From contig NZ_JACHCL010000005.1 in NCBI RefSeq assembly GCF_014200725.1, positions 1 through 64,000 on the forward strand: DNA of 64,000 nucleotides, read 5' to 3'. This document shows positions 50,769-58,402 of the stretch, piece after piece. The first letter of the stretch is position 1, and every line of letters starts with the position of its first letter. This DNA is from Janthinobacterium silvisoli. Lineage in GTDB: Bacteria; Pseudomonadota; Gammaproteobacteria; Burkholderiales; Burkholderiaceae_D. The position numbers and the translations under genes are program-made. The notes beneath the pieces were generated by a model, which saw nothing but the letters and a program-made list of their open reading frames with translations, was not told where the DNA came from and did not search any database.

Positions 50769-51739
50769 CGCGCGCCACCTGTCGTTGACACCAGCGGCAG
50801 GCGCTGCGCCACGCGCATCACGGCCGAACGCGCGCGCGGGTTGGCCTCGATCTCGGCGTCGGACGGCTTCATCTTGGCAATCAGCTTCATTTCCGGCTGC
50901 GGCAGGTCGGCCGCGCGGATCGGCAGGCGGCGGTCAGGCTGCTCCACGTTCGCTTTCGAAGCGAAGAAGCGCTTGACCATGCGGTCTTCCAGCGAATGAA
51001 AACTGATCACGGCCATGCGCGCGCCGGGCGCCAGGCTGGCATACGCCTGGCTCAGGCCGATCTCGAGATCCTCGAGCTCTTTGTTAATGAAAATGCGTAT
51101 GGCCTGAAAGGTGCGGGTAGCGGGGTCCTTACCCTTCTCGCGGGTTTTGACGGCGCCTGCCACGATGCTGGCAAGCTGTCGTGTGCTTGAAATTGGCTGG
51201 ACTGCCCGGCCAGCAACAATCGCCTTTGCAATCTGAAAAGCAAACCGTTCTTCCCCATAATCGCGTATCACCTTTTCTAAATTCTGCTCGGTTTCCACGG
51301 CCAGCCACTCGGCTGCGGAAATACCGCGCGTGGTATCCATGCGCATGTCCAGCGGTCCGTCGTTGCGGAAGCTGAAACCGCGCGCCGCATCGTCGACCTG
51401 CGGCGAAGAGATGCCCAGGTCAAGCAGGATGCCGTCCACCTGCCGTACTCCACGCGCGGCCAGGCTGGCCGTCATGGTGGCAAAGCTGTCATGGACGATG
51501 TCAAAACGTGGATCGGCTATCTGTTCGGCGGTGGCGATGGCTTGCAAGTCCTTGTCGAAGCCGATCAGGCGAGCGTCGCTGGCCAGGCGCGACAAAATCA
51601 GGCGGCTATGACCGCCGCGGCCAAACGTGCCATCGACATAAATGCCGTGCGCGCGGTCGCCCGACAGGTCGAGCGCATCGACCGCTTCATCGAGCAGCAC
51701 CGTGCGATGCTGAAATTCCGGCACCGTGAGTAGTGTCAT
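50765..51739 (-). CDS. rsmH: 16S rRNA (cytosine(1402)-N(4))-methyltransferase
   Basis: RsmH (MraW) methylates N4 of C1402 in the decoding centre of 16S rRNA. The 324-residue protein has the N-terminal [13 protein letters not shown], the SAM motif [16 protein letters not shown] near residue 35, [18 protein letters not shown] near residue 107, and the C-terminal [16 protein letters not shown]. It starts nine bases after mraZ and overlaps ftsL by four bases. Confidence 0.97.
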   Translation of the reverse strand: MTLLTVPEFQHRTVLLDEAVDALDLSGDRAHGIYVDGTFGRGGHSRLILSRLASDARLIGFDKDLQAIATAEQIADPRFDIVHDSFATMTASLAARGVRQVDGILLDLGISSPQVDDAARGFSFRNDGPLDMRMDTTRGISAAEWLAVETEQNLEKVIRDYGEERFAFQIAKAIVAGRAVQPISSTRQLASIVAGAVKTREKGKDPATRTFQAIRIFINKELEDLEIGLSQAYASLAPGARMAVISFHSLEDRMVKRFFASKANVEQPDRRLPIRAADLPQPEMKLIAKMKPSDAEIEANPRARSAVMRVAQRLPLVSTTGGAR

Positions 51740-51748
51740 TACGGAGCC

Positions 51749-52177
51749 TTAGAAAGAAAAATTGGAAAGTACATCGGGAGTGCCACCGGCGATGGCCTGC
51801 TGTTCCTGTTCGGCCAGTCGGGCGGCATCCCATATTTCAAAATGGCTGCCCATGCCGATCATCATCACTTCGCGCGACAGCCCGACGGCGTTGCGCAATT
51901 CAGGAGAAATCAGCACGCGGCCGGCCGAGTCCAGCTCGACATCAACGGCGTTGCCGAGGAAGATGCGCTGCCAGGCACGCGCAGACATGGGCCAGGCGGC
52001 GATTTGCTGGCGGTGGCTTTCCCACACGGGACGGGGGAAAAACAGCAGGCAGCCATCGGGATGTTTGGTCAGGGTCAGGCGGCCTTCGCATTGAATCGCC
52101 AGCGCGTCACGGTGCTTGGCGGGGATAGACATCCTGCCTTTGGCATCGAGATTGATTGCGGACGCGCCTTGAAACAC
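51749..52177 (-). CDS. mraZ: Transcriptional regulator MraZ
   Basis: MraZ is an AbrB-like ring-forming DNA-binding protein that represses its own dcw promoter. The GTG at 52177 is preferred (AAAAAGG six bases upstream), because the family N-terminus [24 protein letters not shown] starts there; a reading from 52252 would run through the operator. This gives 142 residues with two MraZ repeats, the second being [24 protein letters not shown] at about residues 70-93. Four matching operator repeats lie 61 bases upstream. Confidence 0.95.
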   Translation of the reverse strand: MFQGASAINLDAKGRMSIPAKHRDALAIQCEGRLTLTKHPDGCLLFFPRPVWESHRQQIAAWPMSARAWQRIFLGNAVDVELDSAGRVLISPELRNAVGLSREVMMIGMGSHFEIWDAARLAEQEQQAIAGGTPDVLSNFSF

Positions 52178-52237
52178 GGAAGACCTTTTTGAGCTTGGTT
52201 TGCGACACCGTCGTATCGCGCTGCAGAGGGAAAAATT

Positions 52238-52272
52238 CCCACAAAAACACACTTTTTCACACAGTTGCCCAC
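52238..52272 (-). promoter_or_regulatory. MraZ operator: four direct repeats with 10-bp period
   Basis: On the minus strand four pentamers follow at exact 10-bp steps: GTGGG (52272-52268), GTGTG (52262-52258), GTGTG (52252-52248) and GTGGG (52242-52238). MraZ of E. coli binds direct TGGGN repeats with 5-nt spacers, the same arrangement. The first repeat overlaps the -10 box, so binding should block initiation. Confidence 0.85.
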
Positions 52273-52299
52273 TTTAGAGTAAGCAAAGATAGTGGTCAA
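52271..52299 (-). promoter_or_regulatory. Promoter of the dcw cluster (Pmra)
   Basis: On the minus strand TTGACC (52299-52294), a 17-bp spacer and TAAAGT (52276-52271) match five and four of six consensus bases. It lies directly upstream of the MraZ repeats and would give a leader of about 85 bases before mraZ. Confidence 0.6.
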
Positions 52300-52740
52300 G
52301 CGGTTTCCGATTGGCAAAACAGGAATTTTGTTAATGAAATTAAGGACTTAGCGCATATCGTTGAAGGAGTCTCAAATAAAAATATATCGATAAATTAGAT
52401 ACTTATGGAAGATACTGAATGTGCTACCTCATCTGCACACATGTGTTTTCCTACTATAAACAGCAAAAAATGCGAAATCAAAAAATTGAAATTTTTACAG
52501 TTAATTGATACATGACAACATTTGCGTCGTACGAGCACAACGGCAAATACGGCAATGAAAAGTCATGATTAACAGCCAATATTTTGACCCATTCTGTCCA
52601 CAGCCCAGTCATTCCCGGGGCTGGCTCCGCAGCAGGAAAAATATTTTGCATTGCAGCAATTAATTAAATCTTAGAAACTTTAAGCAATTGTCCATTTTAA
52701 TTGTATAGACAACTTATTTGTAAACAGTATGCATTTGAAA
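52300..52740. other. AT-rich intergenic region without recognised gene
   Basis: About 440 bases between the dcw promoter and the rnpB terminator are clearly richer in A and T than the flanking genes, with many short A- and T-runs. I see no ORF with coding character and no tRNA. It could hold a small RNA, curved DNA upstream of the mra promoter, or a remnant of inserted DNA. Confidence 0.6.
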
Positions 52741-52743
52741 ACA

Positions 52744-52769
52744 AAAAAGCCCCGCTGCGGGGGCTTTTT
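52744..52769 (-). terminator. Terminator downstream of rnpB
   Basis: AAAAAGCCCC and GGGGCTTTTT form a 10-bp stem around a six-base loop, with T-runs on either strand. It lies about 70 bases beyond the mature 3' end of the RNase P RNA and can act in both directions. Confidence 0.85.
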
Positions 52770-52807
52770 GGCATCACAGCGGACTCATCATTCCGCTACG
52801 ATGGCGT

Positions 52808-52829
52808 GCATCCTGGCTTGCCAGGATGC
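52808..52829 (-). other. Hairpin between rnpB and its terminator
   Basis: A perfect 9-bp stem GCATCCTGG / CCAGGATGC with a CTTG loop lies in the 3' trailer of the rnpB transcript. It may help 3' end processing. Confidence 0.55.
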
Positions 52830-52837
52830 TCAGTATT

Positions 52838-53190
52838 CAAGTGAAGCAGGCCGGTAGGCCGGATTTTGTTACGGCGCTTTTTCTTGCGAATCAGCGCTAT
52901 GACAGTCATTCCTCTAGGCGCCAAATTACTCGGGCGCTCAAGCTTTCTACCCGCACGCTCCGCGAGCAGCATCATCGCGTGCCTATTTGAAATTGCACCA
53001 GGTGGAGGTTACCGCGTTTCACCGTAACTTAATACGCTCGTCTCTGTGGCCCTATTCCTCGCCTTATACCATGGGCTTGCGCTTGCGGCTTTCAGCGGAC
53101 GGCCGTTAACCGTCACCCCGCTCTATGGAGTCCGGACCTTCCTCCCGCCAGTGCATTGCTGCACCGGCCAGCGACTGTCTGGCCTGCTTC
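52838..53190 (-). ncRNA. rnpB: RNase P RNA, bacterial type A
   Basis: This is the catalytic RNA of RNase P, which trims tRNA 5' leaders. On the minus strand it starts GAAGCAGGCCAGACAGTCGC (from 53190) and has the conserved block GGGAGGAAGGTCCGGACTCC near 53145-53125 and the AGAGGAATGACTGTCA-type block near 52915-52900. The 3' end GGCCTGCTTC pairs perfectly with the 5' GAAGCAGGCC to form helix P1 (10 bp, 53190-53181 with 52852-52843). The roughly 350-base length is standard for type A. No protein-coding ORF here is credible. Confidence 0.95.
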
Positions 53191-53197
53191 ACCCGCC

Positions 53198-53227
53198 ATT
53201 GTACCGCGCCGCAGCATGATTCTGCAA
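53198..53227 (-). promoter_or_regulatory. Promoter of rnpB
   Basis: On the minus strand TTGCAG (53227-53222), an 18-bp spacer and TACAAT (53203-53198) precede the RNA by about eight bases. The TACAAT box matches five of six consensus positions. The predicted start agrees with the P1 5' end at 53190. Confidence 0.7.
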
Positions 53228-53395
53228 AAGCTGCGTGCCATGCGGCTGCCGGGCGATTGTGAAATTCGGTGTCGCCATTTCAAAAGCCGCCATAAATCAC
53301 CTCACATAGAATGGCCCAAGCTGCGCGTCCACACGCGCCCGCCCCGCGCTTGATCCTGTTTTTTTTGACGATACAACCAGAATAAAGAGCCAACC

Positions 53396-55099
53396 ATGAC
53401 GCAACAATCCCGTACCGGCGGCCAGATCCTGGTCGATGCCCTGCAGATCCACGGTGTCGACACCGCCTTTGGCGTACCTGGCGAAAGCTACCTCGACGTG
53501 CTCGACGCCCTGCACGACTCCGGCATCCGTTTCATCATCAACCGCCAGGAGGGTGGCGCCGCCTTCATGGCCGAAGCCTACGGCAAGCTGACGGGCAAAC
53601 CGGGCATCTGCTTCGTCACGCGCGGCCCGGGCGCCACCAATGCCTCGATCGGCGTACATACGGCGTACCAGGATTCGACGCCGATGGTCCTGTTCATCGG
53701 CCAGGTGGGCAACGATTTCATCGACCGCGAAGCGTTCCAGGAAATCGATTACCGCCGCATGTATGGCCAGATGGCCAAGTGGGTGGCGCAGATCGACCGC
53801 GCCGAACGCATCCCCGAATACCTGGCGCACGCTTTCCAGGTGGCCACCAGCGGCCGCCCTGGCCCGGTGGTGCTGGCCTTGCCTGAAGATATGCTGACCT
53901 CGCTGGCGACCGTGGCCGATACGCGGCCCTACCAACCGGTGCAGGCCGCGCCATCGGCGCCACAGATGGCGCAGCTGCGCAGCATGCTGGCATCGGCGCA
54001 GCGCCCCCTGTTGCTGCTGGGCGGCGCCACCTGGACACCGCAAGCCTGCGCTGACTTGCAACGGTTTGCCGAAGCCAACCATTTACCGGTCGCCTGCGCC
54101 TTCCGCTTCCAGGATTTGCTCGACAATGCACACCCGAACTATATCGGCGACGTGGGCATCGGTATCAACCCCAAGCTGGCTGCGCGCGTGAAACAGGCTG
54201 ACCTGGTGATCGCCATCGGTCCGCGCCTGGGCGAGATGACGACTGGCGGTTACACGCTGTTTGCCTCGCCCGTGCCGCGCCAGCGCCTGGTGCATTTCCA
54301 TACGGATGCGCTGGAACTGGGCAGCGTTTATCAGGCCGAACTGATGATCAACAGCGGCATGCCGCAAGCGTGCGCCATGCTGGCCGCGCTGGAACCGGTC
54401 GATGCATCAGCCTGGCAGCATACGCCAGCCGAAGCCAGGGCCGAACTGGCCGCCTGGCAGCAACAGCCGCCCGTCTTCCAGGATGGCCAGGCGCCGCTGG
54501 ACTTGTGGCAAGTCACGCAAGACATCATGGCGCACGTGCCGCACGACACCATCGTGACAAATGGCGCCGGCAATTACGCCTCGTGGGCGCACCGCTTCCA
54601 CCGCTACGGTGGCCTGCGTACGCAACTGGCGCCCACCAACGGCGCCATGGGTTATGGTCTGCCATCGGGCGTTGCCGCCAAGATCGTGCACCCGGAACGC
54701 ACCGTGATTACCTTTGCCGGCGATGGCGAATACCTGATGAATGGCCAGGAACTGGCCACTGCCGTGCAATACAAGGCGGGCCTGGTGATCATCGTCTTCA
54801 ACAATCAGATGTTCGGCACCATCCGCATGCATCAGGAACGCGATTATCCGGGCCGCGTGTCGGGCACCACCCTGCACAACCCGGATTTCGCGGCACTGGC
54901 GCAAGCGTATGGCGCGCACGGTGAAATCGTCAATACAACGGCAGAGTTCGCCCCTGCCCTGCAACGCGCGCTGGCCCATGCAACGGCGCACAGCCTGCCC
55001 GCCCTGATCGAGTTGCGCTATGACGGCAACCTGATCACGCCAAACACGACACTGGCCGCCATCCGCGCCACGGCGGAAAAGGCCAGGGCGGAAAAGTAA
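53396..55099 (+). CDS. Thiamine pyrophosphate-dependent enzyme, acetolactate synthase-like
   Basis: A 567-residue ThDP enzyme with the three-domain layout of the acetolactate synthase/POX/benzoylformate decarboxylase group. The N-terminal PYR domain has the conserved glutamate in NRQEGGAAFMAEAYG (about residue 51) and GPGATNASIGVHTAYQDSTP. The central domain spans about 185-330. The C-terminal PP domain has GDGEYLMNGQE (about 442-452) and the asparagine pair in VIIVFNNQMFGTIR. No small regulatory subunit gene follows, and no other branched-chain genes are near, so an anabolic IlvB role is unlikely. The substrate is unknown. It is monocistronic, with a terminator right after. Confidence 0.85.
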   Translation: MTQQSRTGGQILVDALQIHGVDTAFGVPGESYLDVLDALHDSGIRFIINRQEGGAAFMAEAYGKLTGKPGICFVTRGPGATNASIGVHTAYQDSTPMVLFIGQVGNDFIDREAFQEIDYRRMYGQMAKWVAQIDRAERIPEYLAHAFQVATSGRPGPVVLALPEDMLTSLATVADTRPYQPVQAAPSAPQMAQLRSMLASAQRPLLLLGGATWTPQACADLQRFAEANHLPVACAFRFQDLLDNAHPNYIGDVGIGINPKLAARVKQADLVIAIGPRLGEMTTGGYTLFASPVPRQRLVHFHTDALELGSVYQAELMINSGMPQACAMLAALEPVDASAWQHTPAEARAELAAWQQQPPVFQDGQAPLDLWQVTQDIMAHVPHDTIVTNGAGNYASWAHRFHRYGGLRTQLAPTNGAMGYGLPSGVAAKIVHPERTVITFAGDGEYLMNGQELATAVQYKAGLVIIVFNNQMFGTIRMHQERDYPGRVSGTTLHNPDFAALAQAYGAHGEIVNTTAEFAPALQRALAHATAHSLPALIELRYDGNLITPNTTLAAIRATAEKARAEK

Positions 55100-55122
55100 G
55101 CTTGCAAGCATCGCAAAAAAAC

Positions 55123-55150
55123 AAAGGCCCGGTCAATACCGGGCCTTTTT
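55123..55150 (+). terminator. Terminator after the TPP-dependent enzyme gene
   Basis: An 11-bp stem AAAGGCCCGGT / ACCGGGCCTTT around CAAT (55123-55148) is followed by T residues on the plus strand. It is symmetric enough to serve the convergent gene as well. Confidence 0.9.
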
Positions 55151-55166
55151 CCTGAGCATGACGGAC

Positions 55167-55703
55167 TCAGCCGACAGGTGCGCTGGCATTCTCGGGCTCT
55201 ACCGGCCCAGCGGGAGCAACCGGGCAAGGCGTGCAGTTTTTCAATGCACGGCCAAAGTCGCGTATGCGGCTCAGTTTCATGGGCATATGCACATTGCCGC
55301 CGCAATAATCGCCTTCCAGCGTCAGGGTTTGTCCATCCTTGGAAAATTTGCCTGCCAGCTTGCGTTCTTCGCCATCGGCAGCCTGGATGGTGAAGTCCAG
55401 GGCGCCCGTGGCCGCATCGAGGTTGACGTCGTTGGCAACGATAGGCCAGCTCAGGGAACCTGCCGTGAATTCATAGATGACCGTATCGGCCTCGGCAAAA
55501 CGGTGCAGGGTGACGCGCTGTCCGCCGATCTCGCCGCTATCCTTTTGCACGCACAGGTCCGAATACACGGCCACGCCATAGCGCTCCAGGCCGGCCGGCT
55601 TCTTTACCTTGGCGCCCGCGTTCGCGAGTGCGGCGCCCGCGGCGCCGGTCAGCAACAGGGCGGCCAGCATGGCGGCGGCGCGCGGCGATTTCATTTGGTA
55701 CAT
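55167..55703 (-). CDS. Exported protein of unknown function
   Basis: A 178-residue protein with a signal peptide (about residues 1-30, AAMLAALLLTGAAGAALANA), so it is likely periplasmic or surface-exposed. The mature part has alternating polar and hydrophobic segments that suggest a beta-rich fold, for example GVAVYSDLCVQKDSG and GQTLTLEGDYCGGNVHMP. There are four cysteines outside the signal region: C51, one in the DYCGG stretch, and two in NCTPCP near the C-terminus. The tail is rich in proline and alanine. I recognise no family. It converges with the TPP enzyme gene and lies downstream of the porin on the same strand. Confidence 0.65.
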   Translation of the reverse strand: MYQMKSPRAAAMLAALLLTGAAGAALANAGAKVKKPAGLERYGVAVYSDLCVQKDSGEIGGQRVTLHRFAEADTVIYEFTAGSLSWPIVANDVNLDAATGALDFTIQAADGEERKLAGKFSKDGQTLTLEGDYCGGNVHMPMKLSRIRDFGRALKNCTPCPVAPAGPVEPENASAPVG

Positions 55704-55757
55704 GGGATTCCCCCTACTTTAGTAACAGCAACATTGTAAGCGAAATGCAGATGCAAA

Positions 55758-55797
55758 AACGCGCCACCAGACTATAGCCTGGTGGCGCGTTTTTTTT
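55758..55797. terminator. Bidirectional terminator-like hairpin after the porin gene
   Basis: GCGCCACCAG and CTGGTGGCGC form a 10-bp stem, extended by flanking pairs, around an eight-base loop. It has T8 on the plus strand and T5 on the minus strand. It is probably the main terminator of the porin transcript. Confidence 0.75.
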
Positions 55798-55801
55798 GCT
55801 G

Positions 55802-55827
55802 ACAAACATCCCCGGAGGGATGTTTGT
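55802..55827 (-). other. Second hairpin downstream of the porin gene
   Basis: A perfect 11-bp stem ACAAACATCCC / GGGATGTTTGT with a CGGA tetraloop lies just after the porin stop and before the terminator hairpin. It may stabilise the message against 3' exonucleases. Confidence 0.6.
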
Positions 55828-55856
55828 GGCAGATCTAAGCTTCGTATAAACGAATA

Positions 55857-56978
55857 TTAGAACGAGTGACGCAGACCAACGTTGAAGGCTTTGTCGCCCG
55901 AACCAGCGTCGCTGTTGCCACCAACGGTGTAGACTGCACCGTTTTTGTTTTTGATTTTAGCGTACGAAGCGTAGGTGCTGGTGCGCTTCGACAGAGCGTA
56001 GGAGTAACCCAGTGCCCATTGATCAGCATCAGCGTTAGCGATACCTTTGTCGTTGGCTTTGATGTACGAAGCCATCACGGTGCCCGACTCGCCCACTGGT
56101 ACGGTGGTACCGATCAGGAAGGTGGTGCTGTCAACGCTAGGAGCAGCAGCTTGGTAAGCGTAGGCGTTCAGGCTGCTCGAGCCGGTGTTCGCGCCACCGT
56201 TAGCAGCGAAGTTGGTGTTGCTCAGGCCCGAGTTGTAAACATTGCTGTTCACGCCTTTGTTCACGCCGTATGCCAGGTAAGCCTTGGCAACAACGAAATC
56301 GTAGTTAGCAGCTGCCAACAGGTTACGACCACTGCCGATGGTGCTAGCAGCCGAAGTTTGGTTGTTGACCAGGTTGTACACCAGGCGTGCGTTCAGAGGA
56401 CCGTTCGAGTAGCCAGCCGATGCGCCGATTTGACGACCGGATTTGTTCGAATCAGCTTGTTCGCCGAAGGTGTAAGCCACGTCAGCGTCAAAGCCGTTGA
56501 ACTTAGGCGTGGTGTAGTACACGGTGTTGCTGGTGCGGGTGTTCGATGGGAACAAGTTTTTAGCGGAACCAGCGTAGCCAACTGCGAACGGGTCAGCAAT
56601 TTTCGACAGCGTGTTGTAGTACGGGGTGTATTGACGACCCAGGGTCAGCGTACCAGCATCTTTGCTGCTCAGGCCAACGTAGGCTTGACGATTGAACAGG
56701 GAACCTGCTTTGTCTTGTGCGCCGGTGTCAACGCTGAAACCCGATTCCAACAGGAACAGAGCCGACAGGCCGTTACCCAGATCTTCATTGCCTTTGAAAC
56801 CGATACGCGAAGCCGAAGCCGTACCGCTGCTGATTTTGTTAACCGTGCCTTGAGCACCGCCACGCTCGCTGACGAAAGCTGCGTCAACGGTACCGTAGAT
56901 GGAAACGCTCGATTGAGCGTGAGCGATGCCGGTGCTAGCTGCTGCCAGAACTGCCAGGGAGATCAGAGTTTTTTTCAT
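55857..56978 (-). CDS. General outer-membrane porin, Burkholderia/Neisseria type
   Basis: A 373-residue trimeric porin for passive uptake of small solutes. It has a signal peptide (MKKTLISLAVLAAASTGIAHA, cleaved near residue 21), then SSVSIYGTVDAAFVSERGG, the usual first strand of Gram-negative porin family 4 proteins, and NRQAYVGLSSKDAGTLTLGRQYTPYYN around residue 100. It ends with NVGLRHSF, the C-terminal phenylalanine recognised by the BAM complex. The codons differ from most neighbours by being less GC-rich, as is usual for a highly expressed protein. A 5' leader of about 230 bases precedes it. Confidence 0.93.
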   Translation of the reverse strand: MKKTLISLAVLAAASTGIAHAQSSVSIYGTVDAAFVSERGGAQGTVNKISSGTASASRIGFKGNEDLGNGLSALFLLESGFSVDTGAQDKAGSLFNRQAYVGLSSKDAGTLTLGRQYTPYYNTLSKIADPFAVGYAGSAKNLFPSNTRTSNTVYYTTPKFNGFDADVAYTFGEQADSNKSGRQIGASAGYSNGPLNARLVYNLVNNQTSAASTIGSGRNLLAAANYDFVVAKAYLAYGVNKGVNSNVYNSGLSNTNFAANGGANTGSSSLNAYAYQAAAPSVDSTTFLIGTTVPVGESGTVMASYIKANDKGIANADADQWALGYSYALSKRTSTYASYAKIKNKNGAVYTVGGNSDAGSGDKAFNVGLRHSF

Positions 56979-57206
56979 TGCATGTTTCCTTTAATTTTGA
57001 AGCAAAAAGTAATACGGCCTATGCATCTCGTGCTGCGTTCTACAAGAACGCTTTTTATGAGTGAGGGCAAGGTCTCCACCTGCCGCTGTACTGTTCCGGT
57101 CAGAGGAACATTCATATTGGTATCGGCACGCTATTGCACCGATAAGCAAGAAGGCTGCATGACGACCGTATTTCGTGCGCCGGTTCGGTGCTCAAGTGGC
57201 ACCGGA
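56979..57206 (-). promoter_or_regulatory. Structured 5' leader of the porin mRNA
   Basis: From the predicted start near 57206 the leader runs about 228 bases to the ATG. At least three hairpins are visible: CGGTGC/GCACCG arms at 57186-57204 near the 5' end, GTTCC/GGAAC arms at 57093-57109, and GCGTTCT/AGAACGC arms at 57035-57051. Long porin leaders are common targets of small RNAs and Hfq. No ORF inside it is convincing. Confidence 0.55.
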
Positions 57207-57212
57207 AGCGGC

Positions 57213-57241
57213 ACTATAACGACCGTTTCACATTCCATCAA
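57213..57241 (-). promoter_or_regulatory. Predicted promoter of the porin gene
   Basis: On the minus strand TTGATG (57241-57236), a 17-bp spacer and TATAGT (57218-57213) match four and five of six consensus bases. It is the best sigma-70 candidate in the region. Confidence 0.6.
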
Positions 57242-57931
57242 GTTCCAACATGTTACTTCCAGTACCAGGCCAGGGGCCATTTTCAAGCATCCCGACCATC
57301 GCTAACCAGACTGCACGACAGACCCAGTGCCCCTTGCCAAACTATGCATTGGCCTGATTGACCCTTCCATCATAACGCAAGCCATGTCGGCGTCCGTTGT
57401 ATTAGCGCAACAGTAACACGGTCATGATCAAAAAGCCAATATGCTTAAGCCATCATTTCCTTTACACAATTTACGCGACAAAGCACACAATTTGTAAGCT
57501 GATAATGGATAAACGGAACGAAGCATACACCGCATCCCGAATCTTTGCTGCCGAGCGCTCAAAAATGGCCAACAGTATGCCCTAATTTGGTGCAAGTCCG
57601 CATTGTTCAGGGGCGTAGTGCGCGATTTTGGCGTTGACTCAAGGAGTGTATATATAGACAGAGTCGCAATTGAATTACTGACTCTTCGGTAATTTAAATT
57701 GCCGCTCTAGAAATGTTTTACCGGCCTTCCATTTCGCCTAGCGCGTATGGCGATGGCGCCAGCTGCGATGACTATTGCTGGTAAATCTCGCACCAATTGA
57801 AACAATTCCTTACAATCTTGCTTTCTAAATATCATCATTTCTTTGTGTCGAAAAAACGACACTCAGGCTATCAACCGCAATTTAAGTGAAAATATGACAA
57901 TTTTTTGCTTGAGACACCACCATATGCCACG
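57242..57931. other. Long intergenic region upstream of the porin, no gene recognised
   Basis: Nearly 700 bases without a credible ORF lie between the porin promoter and the SnoaL-like gene stop. The region is AT-rich in its second half. One hairpin stands out: a stem of GCAATTGAATTAC with GTAATTTAAATTGC (57666-57678 and 57689-57702), around a ten-base loop. It may hold an unrecognised small RNA or binding sites acting on the porin promoter. Confidence 0.5.
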
Positions 57932-58390
57932 CTAACGCTGGCTTGCGCGCCTGAGCAAGCGCATCAATCCACCGAGTACCGGCAGTTTCTGATACAGCTC
58001 TTCCGCCACATCCCAATAGTCCCGATGCACCGCCACGCGGCCCTGCGCATCAAAACGCACATGCGTTGCCCCACGCACGCATTGTTCACCCGCCACAAAA
58101 CGCCGCATATGAAAGCGGAATTCCCAGGTCAGGAATGCCTGGCCCTGCTGCTGCATGCATTCGAGCACCACGAAGCGCGGCCTGTCGACTTGCACGAACA
58201 TGTGTTCAAAAATGGCCAGGATAGCCGCATGGCCCTGCACTTCATTGAATGGATCCTTGAAACTGGCGTCTGGGGCATACACGGCACCCAACTGGGCCAG
58301 GTTTTCCAGGCTGAGGTTTTCATAAAACGCCACCAGGCGCGCCAGGGCGTGCTCGCCATCGAGCGGTGCCGCCGCTACTGTACTCATCAT
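57932..58390 (-). CDS. SnoaL/NTF2-like protein of the lipid-modification cluster
   Basis: A 152-residue protein with the cone-shaped NTF2-like fold pattern: LARLVAFYENLSLENLAQLGAVYAPDASFKDPFNEVQG at about residues 15-52, a central FLTWEFRFHMRRF and a terminal HRDYWDVAEELYQKLP. Homologues accompany the SDR, MFS_2, Cfa and DUF1365 genes seen upstream. Catalytic activity is unknown; related folds act as small-molecule isomerases or dehydratases. Two adjacent ATG codons open the gene, 12 bases after the SDR stop. It is the last gene of the operon. Confidence 0.8.
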   Translation of the reverse strand: MMSTVAAAPLDGEHALARLVAFYENLSLENLAQLGAVYAPDASFKDPFNEVQGHAAILAIFEHMFVQVDRPRFVVLECMQQQGQAFLTWEFRFHMRRFVAGEQCVRGATHVRFDAQGRVAVHRDYWDVAEELYQKLPVLGGLMRLLRRASQR

Positions 58391-58402
58391 TGTTGCGTCA
58401 CC

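Noticed and set aside
48715-50976. 753-codon plus-strand ORF opposite ftsI and ftsL
   Set aside because: Antisense shadow; ftsI has all transpeptidase motifs on the other strand and the overlapping start/stop chain of the dcw operon.
52590-52620. A possible DnaA-box-like sequence (TGTCCACA) in the AT-rich gap, hinting at an origin
   Set aside because: A single poor match without clustering, and no dnaA, dnaN or gidA nearby; not evidence for an origin.
53396-55099. Assignment as acetolactate synthase large subunit (ilvB/ilvI)
   Set aside because: No ilvH/ilvN small subunit or ilvC neighbour is present, and the gene stands alone with its own terminator, so only the broader family is claimed.
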